Of a stretch of DNA of 64,000 nt, positions 1 through 7,399 are shown piece by piece. This stretch comes from Ensifer sp. PDNC004 (GTDB lineage: Bacteria > Pseudomonadota > Alphaproteobacteria > Rhizobiales > Rhizobiaceae). Under the pieces are notes generated by a model. That model was given only the letters and a program-made list of their open reading frames with translations, did no database searches and was not told the origin of the DNA. Position numbers and translations under genes: made by a program. Positions within the stretch are counted from its first letter, which is position 1, and each line of letters opens with the position of its first letter. The stretch covers positions 504,001-568,000 of the forward strand of contig NZ_CP070354.1 of assembly GCF_016919405.1 (NCBI RefSeq). The letters run 5' to 3'.

Positions 1-156
1 CAAGCCCAAGCTGAATTGATCAAGGCCCAGGTAAGACTCGCCAATGCCGAGCGCGACACGGTGGTCGGAGGTTACCGAATCCTCTCCGCCATCGGCAAGC
101 TCGGCGCCAAGGACTTAGGGCTTGTGGCCCGACGGGCGGATACCGAGGCGCGCTGA
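1..156 (+). CDS. TolC-family outer membrane efflux protein, C-terminal end (partial)
   Basis: An open frame enters from the left edge and stops at 154-156 after 51 residues. The segment ERDTVVGGYRILSAIGKL matches the usual end of TolC-type proteins, where the last periplasmic helix carries a conserved AERDxVxxxYxLLxAxG pattern followed by a short tail. TolC proteins form the trimeric outer-membrane duct for type I secretion or RND pumps. Only the last helix is visible, so the partner system cannot be told. The RND adaptor and permease at 41-46 kb lie too far away to assume partnership. The family call rests on the single motif. Confidence 0.7.
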   Translation, partial: QAQAELIKAQVRLANAERDTVVGGYRILSAIGKLGAKDLGLVARRADTEAR

Positions 157-228
157 ACGGCTCGCCGATGTTACGCCGTGGCCTTGGCCGCGGCGGACGG
201 GCTGGACGCGTGTTTCGTGATCGACCGC

Positions 229-678
229 CTATCCAAATGTCTCGATACCCTCTGTCAGATCATACCAGCTGTGCCGGCGCGAGGCCCAGAAGATGGCGGC
301 CGGCGGCGGGAAGTCCGGATCGGCAAAGCAGCCCGCGGAGATCACCACCGCGTCCGCCAGTGCCTCCGCTTCCATGTAGACGAGCGTTCCGCATGTCGGG
401 CAGAAGGTCTGGTCCACCCAGCGGCCGGCGTCGCTGCCGCGTCGCCATACCCGGCGTTCCCCTTCGATGGCGATGGACGCCCTGGAATATCGGGCGCGGT
501 AGCCGAAGCCCGATCCCGTCGCGCGCTGGCATTCCAGGCACGCGCAGGCGTAGACGCGGGCAGGGGCGCCGCTAACGGTCACCTTCAGACCGCCGCAGGC
601 ACAGCTTGCCGTTCTCTTGCCGGCGCGTTCCGTGTCCTGCGGCCGTCCATTGTCTTGCCGGCGCTCGCTTGTGGTCAT
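229..678 (-). CDS. GFA family (CENP-V/GFA domain) zinc protein
   Basis: 149 residues. The family is named for glutathione-dependent formaldehyde-activating enzyme, but most members have unknown substrates. Cysteine pairs at the expected places support the fold: a CxC in CACGGLKV, a second group in YACACLECQ, and CPTCG near residue 95. These bind the structural and catalytic zinc ions. The segment LECQRATGSGF corresponds to the conserved CxxCRKxxGS(A/G)F signature with small changes. A GAGG-like ribosome site precedes the ATG. It is transcribed divergently from the HxlR regulator at 894, which could control it, but nothing in the sequence proves this. Confidence 0.85.
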   Translation of the reverse strand: MTTSERRQDNGRPQDTERAGKRTASCACGGLKVTVSGAPARVYACACLECQRATGSGFGYRARYSRASIAIEGERRVWRRGSDAGRWVDQTFCPTCGTLVYMEAEALADAVVISAGCFADPDFPPPAAIFWASRRHSWYDLTEGIETFG

Positions 679-853
679 GGCGCATACCTCGCCAAGACCA
701 CGAGTTCATCCAGCGGATAACTTGCTGCAAATATCCGGGCGCGCGCGGGGCCAGTGCGCCCACCGCCTGCAACACCTATATTGATCATGAACGACAACTC
801 CGATTGAAAGCTGCCGTCTAATAGGAGCGGTTTTCGGAGCCTGTAAATTACGC

Positions 854-863
854 ACTTTAAAGT
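854..863. promoter_or_regulatory. 10-bp palindrome, candidate HxlR operator
   Basis: ACTTTAAAGT is a perfect palindrome about 30 bp upstream of the HxlR start, in the divergent region shared with the GFA gene. HxlR proteins are winged-helix dimers that commonly bind palindromes near their own promoter. The assignment is positional only. Confidence 0.3.
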
Positions 864-893
864 AAGCGGCAAGCCGGAAGTGGAGCATGGCGC

Positions 894-1286
894 GTGAAAC
901 GGTTGCACCAGGATGAATGTGGCTTTGCATCGGCGCTGAATGCCATCGGCGGCAAATGGAAGACGCTCATATTGTGGGAGGTCAACATCGAGCCGCGCCG
1001 GTTCGGCGAATTGCGACGGCTCCTCCCGGGGATCAGTGAAAAGGTGCTGACGCAGCAACTTCGCGAAATGGAAGCCGATTGCCTGGTTCGCCGCGAGGTT
1101 TTCCCGGGCGCCGTCCAAAGGGTCGAGTATTCGGTGACGGAGTTTGGCAAGACCCTCAACGACGCGGTCACGCTCTTGTCGACGTGGGGCAGGGAACATG
1201 AGGCAAGGCTTGCCGCAAAGGGCGAAGGACGCGGCGACGTCGGTTCACGGATCCCCGCCGACGATGAGACTGTTATCGTTGCGTGA
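894..1286 (+). CDS. HxlR-family winged-helix transcriptional regulator
   Basis: 130 residues. The N-terminus (CGFASALNAIGGKWKTLIL) is the HxlR signature: a cysteine followed by a helix ending in GGKWK. It is followed by RFGELRRLLPGISEKVLTQQLREME, the recognition helix, and by VEYSVTEFGKTL, the wing and dimer helix. The GTG at 894 is chosen because GGAG lies 8 bases upstream and the frame has no earlier good start. HxlR members often sense redox or electrophilic stress through the N-terminal cysteine, which is present here. The target may be the divergent GFA gene. The long polar tail after residue 110 is not conserved in the family. Confidence 0.9.
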   Translation: MKRLHQDECGFASALNAIGGKWKTLILWEVNIEPRRFGELRRLLPGISEKVLTQQLREMEADCLVRREVFPGAVQRVEYSVTEFGKTLNDAVTLLSTWGREHEARLAAKGEGRGDVGSRIPADDETVIVA

Positions 1287-1341
1287 TGAGGTGGGTCGGT
1301 TCCAGCGGAGACCGCGCTGCGGGATGGAGTGTCCTGCCGTA

Positions 1342-1376
1342 TGCGGCGGCCAGGGATGCATTTGACCGCCGCCGCA
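1342..1376. terminator. Hairpin between convergent genes
   Basis: TGCGGCGGC and GCCGCCGCA form a 9-bp perfect stem around a 17-base loop, between the end of the HxlR gene and the end of the PRC-barrel gene on the other strand. There is no strong T-tract, so it is a possible rather than a typical Rho-independent terminator. Confidence 0.4.
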
Positions 1377-1443
1377 CTCCTTGTACAACTCCACAGGCTG
1401 GAAAGCTCAGGTCTCCCTGCCAGGCCTGTGTGTATGAGCCAAG

Positions 1444-1743
1444 CTACGAGTCGTAATGCTCGGGCATTTCCTTGAGTTGATCCTTGGTCCACGTCGTCAC
1501 GGCGTGGACGTCGCCGTCTTCGTCACGCATGAAATCGAGATCGGCAAGCGGCACGGCCACGGGTTTTGCGCCGATGCCCAGGAAGCCGCCGACGTCGATG
1601 ATGACGGTGCTCGCCGTACCGACGCCGTGGATGTGGTCGACCGTGCCGACCTTATCGTCGTCCGCTCCGTAAACGGTCGCCCCTTCCAAAATCGCCGGCG
1701 TCAGTTCGGTGGCTGCGAGGCGTACGTGACCAGTGTGATCCAT
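1444..1743 (-). CDS. PRC-barrel domain protein
   Basis: 99 residues from the ATG at 1743, which has AAGGAG about 8 bases upstream; a longer reading from 1812 has no such support. The protein reads as one PRC-barrel unit: a lead ending in LEGATVYGADDDKVGTVDHI, then a central VIIDVGGFLGIGAKPVAVPL and a final strand ending MRDEDGD. Rhizobial genomes carry many such stand-alone PRC-barrel proteins, often stress induced. They resemble the photosynthetic reaction centre H-subunit cytoplasmic domain and RimM, but biochemical roles are largely unknown. No signal peptide or membrane segment is visible. Confidence 0.85.
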   Translation of the reverse strand: MDHTGHVRLAATELTPAILEGATVYGADDDKVGTVDHIHGVGTASTVIIDVGGFLGIGAKPVAVPLADLDFMRDEDGDVHAVTTWTKDQLKEMPEHYDS

Positions 1744-1881
1744 CTTCGTTGCTCCTTTGACTTCACACGGGGAGAACCGATTTGAGCGCAAACGGTTCCA
1801 TCGCGACGTCACAGGCGCGGGGGCAGTGGATCATCGTCGAAAGCGCGGGCAGCCGTTTTCAGAGCGGATGGGAATGTCGCG

Positions 1882-2904
1882 TCATCGCCGTGCCGGCGGC
1901 GGGCCGACGGAGTTGCGGATCACCAGGTCGGGTCGCAGCAGGATTTCCGTTTCGGAGGCTGCGCGGTCCGAGAGCAGCTCCAGAAGCAGCGCCATTGCGT
2001 GCTTGCCGATGGCGGTGCGGGGCTGGCGTATGGTTGTCAGCGAAGGCGTCATGAAACTTGCTTGCGGGACATCATCGAAGCCGGTGACGGAAAAATCGTC
2101 GGGGATATCGTAGCCGCGGGCGCGCAGGCCAAGCGTCACGCCAAGCGCGGTCTGGTCGTTGACGCACATGAAGGCGGTCGGCAGGTCGTCGCGCATGAAC
2201 AGCTGCTCGAGCGCCAGCCTGCCACTTTCCACGGTGCCGTCGCCTTCCATGATCAGGCGCCGATTGATGGCGATATCGGCTGCCGCAAGCCCGGCTTCAT
2301 ATCCTTGCCGCCGCCGACCATAGGCGAGGCGGGTGTTGGAGTCGCCGATGAAAGCGATGCGCCGGTGCCCTTCGGAAATCAGCAGGTCGACGACCTTGCG
2401 CGCACCCTCGACGTCATCGACCCCGACATAGGGGATGCCGCCGTTGAAGACCGGCTCGAAGACGCCGACCGTCGGCGGCAGGCGGGCCGTCAGCGTCTGA
2501 TGGCCAAAGGGAAGGATACCCGTAAACAGGATCATGCCCGCGGCCTGGTTGGAATTGAAGAATTTCAGATATTCGAGGCCACGCTGGGCGTCGTTCTGCG
2601 TGTGGCCGATCAGCACGCCGTAACCATGGGCGCGCGCTTCGTTTTCGAGACCCACCAGAATACTCGAGAAGTTCGGATCGCCGATATCGGGCGCGACCAC
2701 GAGGATCATGTTCGAGCGGCCGAGCCGCAGGCTGCGCGCCATCGCATTGGGCGTGTAGCCGGTGATCGCGATCGCCTGGTTGACCTTCAGCCGGGTCGAT
2801 TTGGCAACCTTTTCCGGCATGTGGATGGCCCGCGACACGGTCGCGATCGACACCTCGGCGATGCGTGCGACGTCTTCAATGGTTGCGGGCTGGGAATTGG
2901 ACAC
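1882..2904 (-). CDS. LacI-family repressor of the adjacent sugar ABC transporter
   Basis: 340 residues from the GTG at 2904, which has a GAGG site 8 bases upstream and gives the normal family length; the frame stays open to an ATG at 2991, but that would overlap the operator. The helix-turn-helix is ATIEDVARIAEVSIATVSRA followed by the hinge helix (PNAMARSLRLGRSNMILVV). The rest is a periplasmic-binding-protein-like effector domain with FMCVNDQTALG and a C-terminal SVTGFDDVPQASFMTPSLTT. It is divergent from the ABC genes starting at 3067, so the transported sugar is probably its inducer. Two matching palindromes sit in the 160-bp gap. Confidence 0.93.
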   Translation of the reverse strand: MSNSQPATIEDVARIAEVSIATVSRAIHMPEKVAKSTRLKVNQAIAITGYTPNAMARSLRLGRSNMILVVAPDIGDPNFSSILVGLENEARAHGYGVLIGHTQNDAQRGLEYLKFFNSNQAAGMILFTGILPFGHQTLTARLPPTVGVFEPVFNGGIPYVGVDDVEGARKVVDLLISEGHRRIAFIGDSNTRLAYGRRRQGYEAGLAAADIAINRRLIMEGDGTVESGRLALEQLFMRDDLPTAFMCVNDQTALGVTLGLRARGYDIPDDFSVTGFDDVPQASFMTPSLTTIRQPRTAIGKHAMALLLELLSDRAASETEILLRPDLVIRNSVGPPPARR

Positions 2905-2989
2905 GCTTGGCCTCGGGATTTGCTGCGTGGACGTTACACAGGTTCGCCCGACGGTCAAACGAAGAAGCCAAAAAAATTGTCGAGCAAGC

Positions 2990-3033
2990 ATGATGTAAAC
3001 CTTTACATCGGCGAGTGTAAAGGTTTACATCAT
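2990..3033. promoter_or_regulatory. Twin palindromic LacI-type operators
   Basis: Two sites, ATGTAAACCTTTACAT (2993-3008) and TGTAAAGGTTTACA (3016-3029), are each palindromic around a two-base centre (CC and GG). Their centres are 22 bp apart, about two helical turns, and as 18-mers (2990-3007 and 3016-3033) they are exact reverse complements of each other. They sit upstream of the ABC operon and between it and the LacI gene, the expected place for that regulator to bind. Confidence 0.75.
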
Positions 3034-3066
3034 TGAAATAGCGGTGGAGGCCGCAGGGAGGGGATA

Positions 3067-4593
3067 ATGAGCACGGAGCATGTCGACGGGGCTCCCGTCG
3101 TGCTGTCGGCGCGCCGCATCAGCAAGTCGTTCAGCGGCGTGCAGGTGCTGTTCAGCGTCGATTTCGAGCTTCGCCGGGGCGAGATTCATGCGCTCATGGG
3201 CGAGAACGGCGCTGGCAAATCCACGCTGGTGAAGATCCTGTCGGGCTTCGAGCAGCCGACATCGGGAGAGATCCTTCTCGACGGCAAGTCGACGAAGCTG
3301 CCGGCCAATGGCGCGGCCGAAGCGCTCGGCATCGTCATCATCCACCAGGAATTCAATCTGGCCGAACATCTGACCGTCACCGAGAGCCTGTTTCTCGGCC
3401 GCGAGGTAACCCGTTTCGGGGTGCTCGACCGCAAGTTCATGCGCGCCGAGACCCGTCGTGTGCTCGATCTCCTTGGTTCGCATGTCGATGAGAGCGCGAT
3501 GATCGGGTCGCTGTCGATCGCTGAGAAGCAGATGGTCGAGATCGCCAAGGCCATCAGCCGCGATGCGCGCGTCGTGTTCATGGACGAGCCGACGGCTGTG
3601 CTGTCGCGCGAGGAGACGAACTTCCTGTTCCGATTGGTGCGCAAGCTGCGCGACAAGGGAACGAGCTTCGTCTTCGTGTCTCACAAGCTCGACGAGGTGA
3701 TGGAACTGACCGATCGCGTGACGGTGCTGCGCGACGGCCAGTGGATCAAGACGTCGCCGACATCCATTCTCGATGGTGAGGCGATTGCCCAGCTGATGGT
3801 CGGGCGCGAACTGTCGAGCCTCTATCCCGCCAAGAACGAGCCCGATGTCGACGAAGAGGTGGTTCTGCGGGTCGATGCCATTTCGACCGGCTATGTTCGT
3901 GACGCAAGCTTCGATGTCCGTCGCGGCGAAGTCCTTGGCTTTTCCGGCATGATCGGCTCGGGCCGGACGGAGCTGATGGAGGCGATTGTCGGGTTGCGTG
4001 CGCGCACGGCCGGCGAGGTGCTGGTTCGCGGTGAACCTGTGCCATTCGGCGACGTGCATGCGGCCAATAAGGCCGGTCTTGCCTATATGACCAAGGACCG
4101 CAAGGCCAAGGGTCTGCTGCTCAATGCCGGCATGATGGCGAACCTGACGCTGCAATCGCTCGGCCGTCATAGCCGTCTTGGCTATCTCGACCCCGGCAGC
4201 GAAGAGGCAGCCCTGGTCAAGGCGCGCCGTCGTTTCGACATTCGCGTGCGGGACGACAGGATCGTCGCGGGGCGCATGTCCGGCGGCAATCAGCAGAAGC
4301 TGCTTCTCGCCAAGGTCATGGAAACCGACCCCAGCATCATCATCATCGATGAGCCGACGCGGGGCATCGACGTCGGCACGAAACAGCAGATCTATCATTT
4401 CATCTCGGCGCTCGCCCGGGACGGCCGCTCGATCATCGTCGTCTCCTCCGAGATGCCGGAGATCATCGGTCTTTGCAGTCGCGTCGCGGTCATGCGGGAA
4501 GGCCATATAGCCGGCATTCTCGAAGGCGACGAGATCTCCGAACAGGAGATCATGCGCTACGCCGCAGGTTTGAAGAAAAAGACGGCGGCTTGA
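3067..4593 (+). CDS. Sugar ABC transporter ATP-binding protein (RbsA/MglA type)
   Basis: 508 residues with two ABC cassettes in tandem, typical of the CUT2 (ribose/galactose) class. The first cassette has Walker A GENGAGKST, a signature region around LSIAEKQMVEIAKA, and Walker B VVFMDEPTA. The second has a degenerate Walker A (GSGRTELMEAI), the signature SGGNQQK and Walker B IIIIDEPTRGID. This asymmetry is normal for the family. An AGGGAGGGG site precedes the ATG. It is the first gene of a three-gene operon (ATPase, permease, binding protein). The substrate is probably a pentose, hexose or polyol but cannot be read from the ATPase. Confidence 0.95.
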   Translation: MSTEHVDGAPVVLSARRISKSFSGVQVLFSVDFELRRGEIHALMGENGAGKSTLVKILSGFEQPTSGEILLDGKSTKLPANGAAEALGIVIIHQEFNLAEHLTVTESLFLGREVTRFGVLDRKFMRAETRRVLDLLGSHVDESAMIGSLSIAEKQMVEIAKAISRDARVVFMDEPTAVLSREETNFLFRLVRKLRDKGTSFVFVSHKLDEVMELTDRVTVLRDGQWIKTSPTSILDGEAIAQLMVGRELSSLYPAKNEPDVDEEVVLRVDAISTGYVRDASFDVRRGEVLGFSGMIGSGRTELMEAIVGLRARTAGEVLVRGEPVPFGDVHAANKAGLAYMTKDRKAKGLLLNAGMMANLTLQSLGRHSRLGYLDPGSEEAALVKARRRFDIRVRDDRIVAGRMSGGNQQKLLLAKVMETDPSIIIIDEPTRGIDVGTKQQIYHFISALARDGRSIIVVSSEMPEIIGLCSRVAVMREGHIAGILEGDEISEQEIMRYAAGLKKKTAA

Positions 4594-4660
4594 GCCGCGT
4601 CAGCGGCGCGGCCGCCGGCAACGACAACAACAAGAATCCCGACAGATGGGGGAGGTTCGA

Positions 4661-5677
4661 TTGGACATGAGCGTGAACCAGGAAGGCAGCCAGGAAGCCA
4701 TCCGCCGCCGCAGCTGGCGTGACATCGATCTGAGGGCCGTGGCGCCGTTCGTTGCGCTGGCGTTGCTTCTCCTGGTCGGCGCGCTGGTCAATCCCAACTT
4801 CATCAGCATCACCAACCTCGCCAATGTCGCGACCCGAAGCGCCTTCATTGCCATTATCGCGGTTGGCGCGACCTTCGTGATTTCATCCGGGGATCTCGAC
4901 CTCTCCGTTGGCGCCATGGTCGCCTTCATCGCCAGCCTGATGATCCTGTTCATGAACTCCGGCGTCATCGCCGATCCGGTGCTCATGCTCCTGGCGGCAA
5001 TTCTCTTCGCCATCGTCGCTGGTGCACTCTGTGGCCTCACCAACGGCCTCATCACGACCGTCGGCAAAATCGAGCCCTTCATCGCCACACTCGGCACCAT
5101 GGGCATCTATCGCGGGCTGACGACCTGGCTCTCGCAGGGCGGCGCCATCACGCTCAAGGAACCTGAGCTTCAGGAAATGTATCGGCCGGCCTATTTCGGC
5201 ACGATCGCCGGCGTGCCGGTTCCGATCGTCGTCATCCTTGCGGTGACTGCTGTTGCTGCCTTTATCCTCTACCGTACGCGCTACGGCCGCCACGTCGTTG
5301 CCGTTGGCTCCAATCGCGACGTTGCCCGCTACTCGGGCATCTCCGTCAATCGCGTGCGCACCATCGCCTTCGTCATTCAAGGGCTCTGTGTGGCGGTCGC
5401 CGTTCTCCTCTACGTGCCGCGCCTCGGCTCGACTTCGGCGACGACAGGCATTCTGTGGGAGCTGCAGGCGATCACCGCCGTCGTCGTCGGCGGCACGGCG
5501 CTCAAAGGCGGTGCGGGCCGCGTCTGGGGTACGATCTGCGGCGCGTTCATCCTCGAGTTGGTCGGCAACATCATGCTGCTCTCCAACTTCATCAGCGAAT
5601 ACCTGATCGGTGCCATCCAGGGCGCGATCATCATCATTGCGATGCTCGTCCAGCGCTCGCTGGTGCGGAAGTCGTGA
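4661..5677 (+). CDS. Sugar ABC transporter permease (RbsC type)
   Basis: About 338 residues, strongly hydrophobic, with roughly eight to ten membrane segments. Family landmarks are NPNFISITNLANV near the first segment, FVISSGDLDLSVGAMVA, GLTNGLITTVGKIEPFIATLGTM and AITAVVVGGTALKGGAGRVWGT. A polar N-terminus stays in the cytoplasm. The start is chosen as TTG 4661 because GGGGGAGG lies six bases upstream; ATG 4667 and ATG 4646 are alternatives. It pairs with the ATPase at 3067 and the binding protein at 5741 to import a sugar across the inner membrane. Confidence 0.93.
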   Translation: MDMSVNQEGSQEAIRRRSWRDIDLRAVAPFVALALLLLVGALVNPNFISITNLANVATRSAFIAIIAVGATFVISSGDLDLSVGAMVAFIASLMILFMNSGVIADPVLMLLAAILFAIVAGALCGLTNGLITTVGKIEPFIATLGTMGIYRGLTTWLSQGGAITLKEPELQEMYRPAYFGTIAGVPVPIVVILAVTAVAAFILYRTRYGRHVVAVGSNRDVARYSGISVNRVRTIAFVIQGLCVAVAVLLYVPRLGSTSATTGILWELQAITAVVVGGTALKGGAGRVWGTICGAFILELVGNIMLLSNFISEYLIGAIQGAIIIIAMLVQRSLVRKS

Positions 5678-5740
5678 GACGGCCGGGCCTACAGGTCTCC
5701 CGGCCTTGAACAGGCTGACCTGAAATTTGGGAGGAACTTA

Positions 5741-6694
5741 ATGAACAAGAAGCTATTCGGCCTGACCCTTGCGGCGATGACCGCCTTTGCCGGCGTGTCG
5801 CACGCGCAGGAGGAAAAGAAGGTAACCATCGGCGTGTCGATCCCGGCTGCCGACCATGGCTGGACGGCCGGTGTGGTGTTCCATGCCGAACGGGTCGCCA
5901 AGATCCTGATGGAGCGCAATCCCGGCCTGAATGTGATCGTCAAGACCTCGCCGGATCCGGCAAGCCAAGCCAATGCCGTGCAGGATCTGGAGACGCAGGG
6001 GATCGACGCGCTCGTCATCCTGCCGACCGATCCGGATCCGCTGGTCAACGCCATCAAGGAAGTGAAGGGCAAGGGGACCTTCGTCGCTCTCGTCGACCGT
6101 GCGCCGAGCGTCAACGACAACTCGGTGCGTGACCTCTACGTTGCCGGCAACAACCCGGCGCTTGGCCAGGTTGCCGGCGAATACATCAAGGCTACGACGC
6201 CGGAAGCGGAAGTCGTCGTCATCCGCGGCCTGCCGATCCCGATCGACCAGCAGCGCCAGGACGGCTTCGACAAGGGCATCGAAGGCTCCAAGGTCAAGGT
6301 TCTCGACCGCCAGTACGGCAACTGGAACCGCGACGACGCCTTCAAGGTCATGCAGGATTACCTGACCAAGTACCCGAAGATCGATGTTGTCTGGTGCCAG
6401 GACGACGACATGGCCGTCGGCGTGCTGCAGGCGATCGAGCAGGCCAAGCGCACCGACATCCAGTATGTCGTTGCCGGCGCCGGCTCGAAGGAAATGATCA
6501 AGAAGGTCATGGACGGCGACAAGATGATCCCGGTCGACGTGCTCTATCCGCCGGCAATGGTCGGCACGGCACTCGAAATGACCGTCGCCAACTTCTACGG
6601 CCAGGTTCCGGTTCGCGGCGTCTACACGATCGATGCAACGCTCGTGACCAAGGACAATGCGAAGGACTTCTACTTCCCGGATTCGCCGTTCTGA
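5741..6694 (+). CDS. Periplasmic sugar-binding protein (peripla_BP_4 family)
   Basis: 317 residues. A clear Sec signal peptide (MNKKLFGLTLAAMTAFAGVSHA) is cut after the AHA-like site. Two-lobed binding-protein features follow: KVTIGVSIPAADHGWTAGV, then ETQGIDALVILPTDPDPL, a hinge region DRQYGNWNRDDAFKVMQDYL, and VVWCQDDDMAVGVLQAIEQ. It delivers the sugar to the permease encoded just upstream. A GGGAGG site lies in front of the ATG. Third-gene position is common for abundant binding proteins that need extra translation. The exact ligand is not recognisable by reading; aromatic residues W in the first and hinge regions suggest a pyranose or furanose ring. Confidence 0.93.
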   Translation: MNKKLFGLTLAAMTAFAGVSHAQEEKKVTIGVSIPAADHGWTAGVVFHAERVAKILMERNPGLNVIVKTSPDPASQANAVQDLETQGIDALVILPTDPDPLVNAIKEVKGKGTFVALVDRAPSVNDNSVRDLYVAGNNPALGQVAGEYIKATTPEAEVVVIRGLPIPIDQQRQDGFDKGIEGSKVKVLDRQYGNWNRDDAFKVMQDYLTKYPKIDVVWCQDDDMAVGVLQAIEQAKRTDIQYVVAGAGSKEMIKKVMDGDKMIPVDVLYPPAMVGTALEMTVANFYGQVPVRGVYTIDATLVTKDNAKDFYFPDSPF

Positions 6695-6712
6695 TTAAGC
6701 TTCATGCGAAGG

Positions 6713-6733
6713 CGGCCCGCGATTTGCGGGCCG
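6713..6733 (+). terminator. Hairpin after the sugar ABC operon
   Basis: CGGCCCGC and GCGGGCCG form an 8-bp GC stem with a five-base loop, 18 bases after the stop of the binding-protein gene. It lacks a T-run, so it may stabilise the mRNA end rather than act as a full intrinsic terminator. Confidence 0.5.
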
Positions 6734-6828
6734 TCATCAGCTTCACAAACTCTGAAAATGTTGCCTCGCGGAATGCTGTCTTTCCGGCCGTTTAATTGCA
6801 TTAGCGTCCTGTTGAATTTCACCCTCAC

Positions 6829-6846
6829 TCGTCATAAAACTGTCAC
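6829..6846 (+). promoter_or_regulatory. PHO-box-like PhoB site upstream of the Nudix gene
   Basis: TCGTCATAAAACTGTCAC matches 15 of 18 positions of CTGTCATAAATCTGTCAC, the rhizobial-type PHO box, including both 11-bp-spaced GTCA half sites. It lies 50 bases before the Nudix start, leaving room for a weak -10 near 6856 (TAACCC). PhoB-activated promoters place this box over the -35 region, as here. Confidence 0.55.
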
Positions 6847-6895
6847 ATAGCCGCCTAACCCTCACTTGGCCTCCATTCAGTTCAATATGTGAACG

Positions 6896-7399
6896 ATGAT
6901 GCAAACATCCGCTGTGTCACGTCTGTCATCTGACGTGATTGCCGTTTCCGACGCTGAGCCGGTCGTCGTCGACCAGGCCGGTGCGATCTGCTTTCGCAAG
7001 GAAGCGGATGGGGACCGGTTTGAAGTGCTGCTCATTTGCGGCCGCACCACCGGGCTCTGGGGCATTCCCAAAGGGCACCTGGAATATGGCGAAGACACCC
7101 TTGGCGCTGCCGTCCGGGAGGCGTTCGAAGAGGCTGGCGTCATCGGAACGGCGTTGACCGGCGAAATCGGCGGCTACACCTACAGCAAGGTCGGCAAGAC
7201 CGCCGTTTATCACGTCCAGGTTCACCTGATCGCCGTTGCGTCGATGGCGCCCGACTTTCCGGAAAGAGGTGCGCGCACGATGCGGTGGGTGCCGGCATCC
7301 CTTGCGGCGTCGCTTGTCGGACAGCCTGGCCTTAGAACCCTCCTCACCGAACGACTGGGCGAGCTTGGAGACGACAACCTCGCGCGTTGCGCCGGTTAG
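6896..7399 (+). CDS. Nudix hydrolase
   Basis: 167 residues with a complete Nudix box at about residues 61-83: G-HLEYG-E-DTLGAAV-REAFEEAGV, fitting GX5EX7REUXEEXGU with all metal-binding glutamates present. LWGIPKGHLE and a C-terminal RWVPASLAASL resemble Nudix enzymes acting on diphosphoinositol or diadenosine polyphosphates, but specificity cannot be decided by reading. The start at 6896 lacks a good ribosome site, so a downstream start is possible. It ends next to the convergent cyclase-like gene, one base apart. The PHO-box-like site upstream suggests induction under phosphate limitation. Confidence 0.9.
   Translation: MMQTSAVSRLSSDVIAVSDAEPVVVDQAGAICFRKEADGDRFEVLLICGRTTGLWGIPKGHLEYGEDTLGAAVREAFEEAGVIGTALTGEIGGYTYSKVGKTAVYHVQVHLIAVASMAPDFPERGARTMRWVPASLAASLVGQPGLRTLLTERLGELGDDNLARCAG

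Noticed and set aside
178..720. 180-codon plus-strand frame opposite the GFA gene
   Set aside because: The minus strand has the full GFA cysteine pattern; the plus-strand reading is a high-GC shadow.
1999..3036. 345-codon plus-strand frame opposite the LacI gene
   Set aside because: The minus strand shows a canonical LacI helix-turn-helix and effector domain; the other strand is a shadow.
6911..6935. Second PHO-box-like TGTCA repeat at the Nudix start
   Set aside because: The two TGTCA units are 9 bp apart, not the 11 bp required by PhoB, and lie inside the coding sequence.
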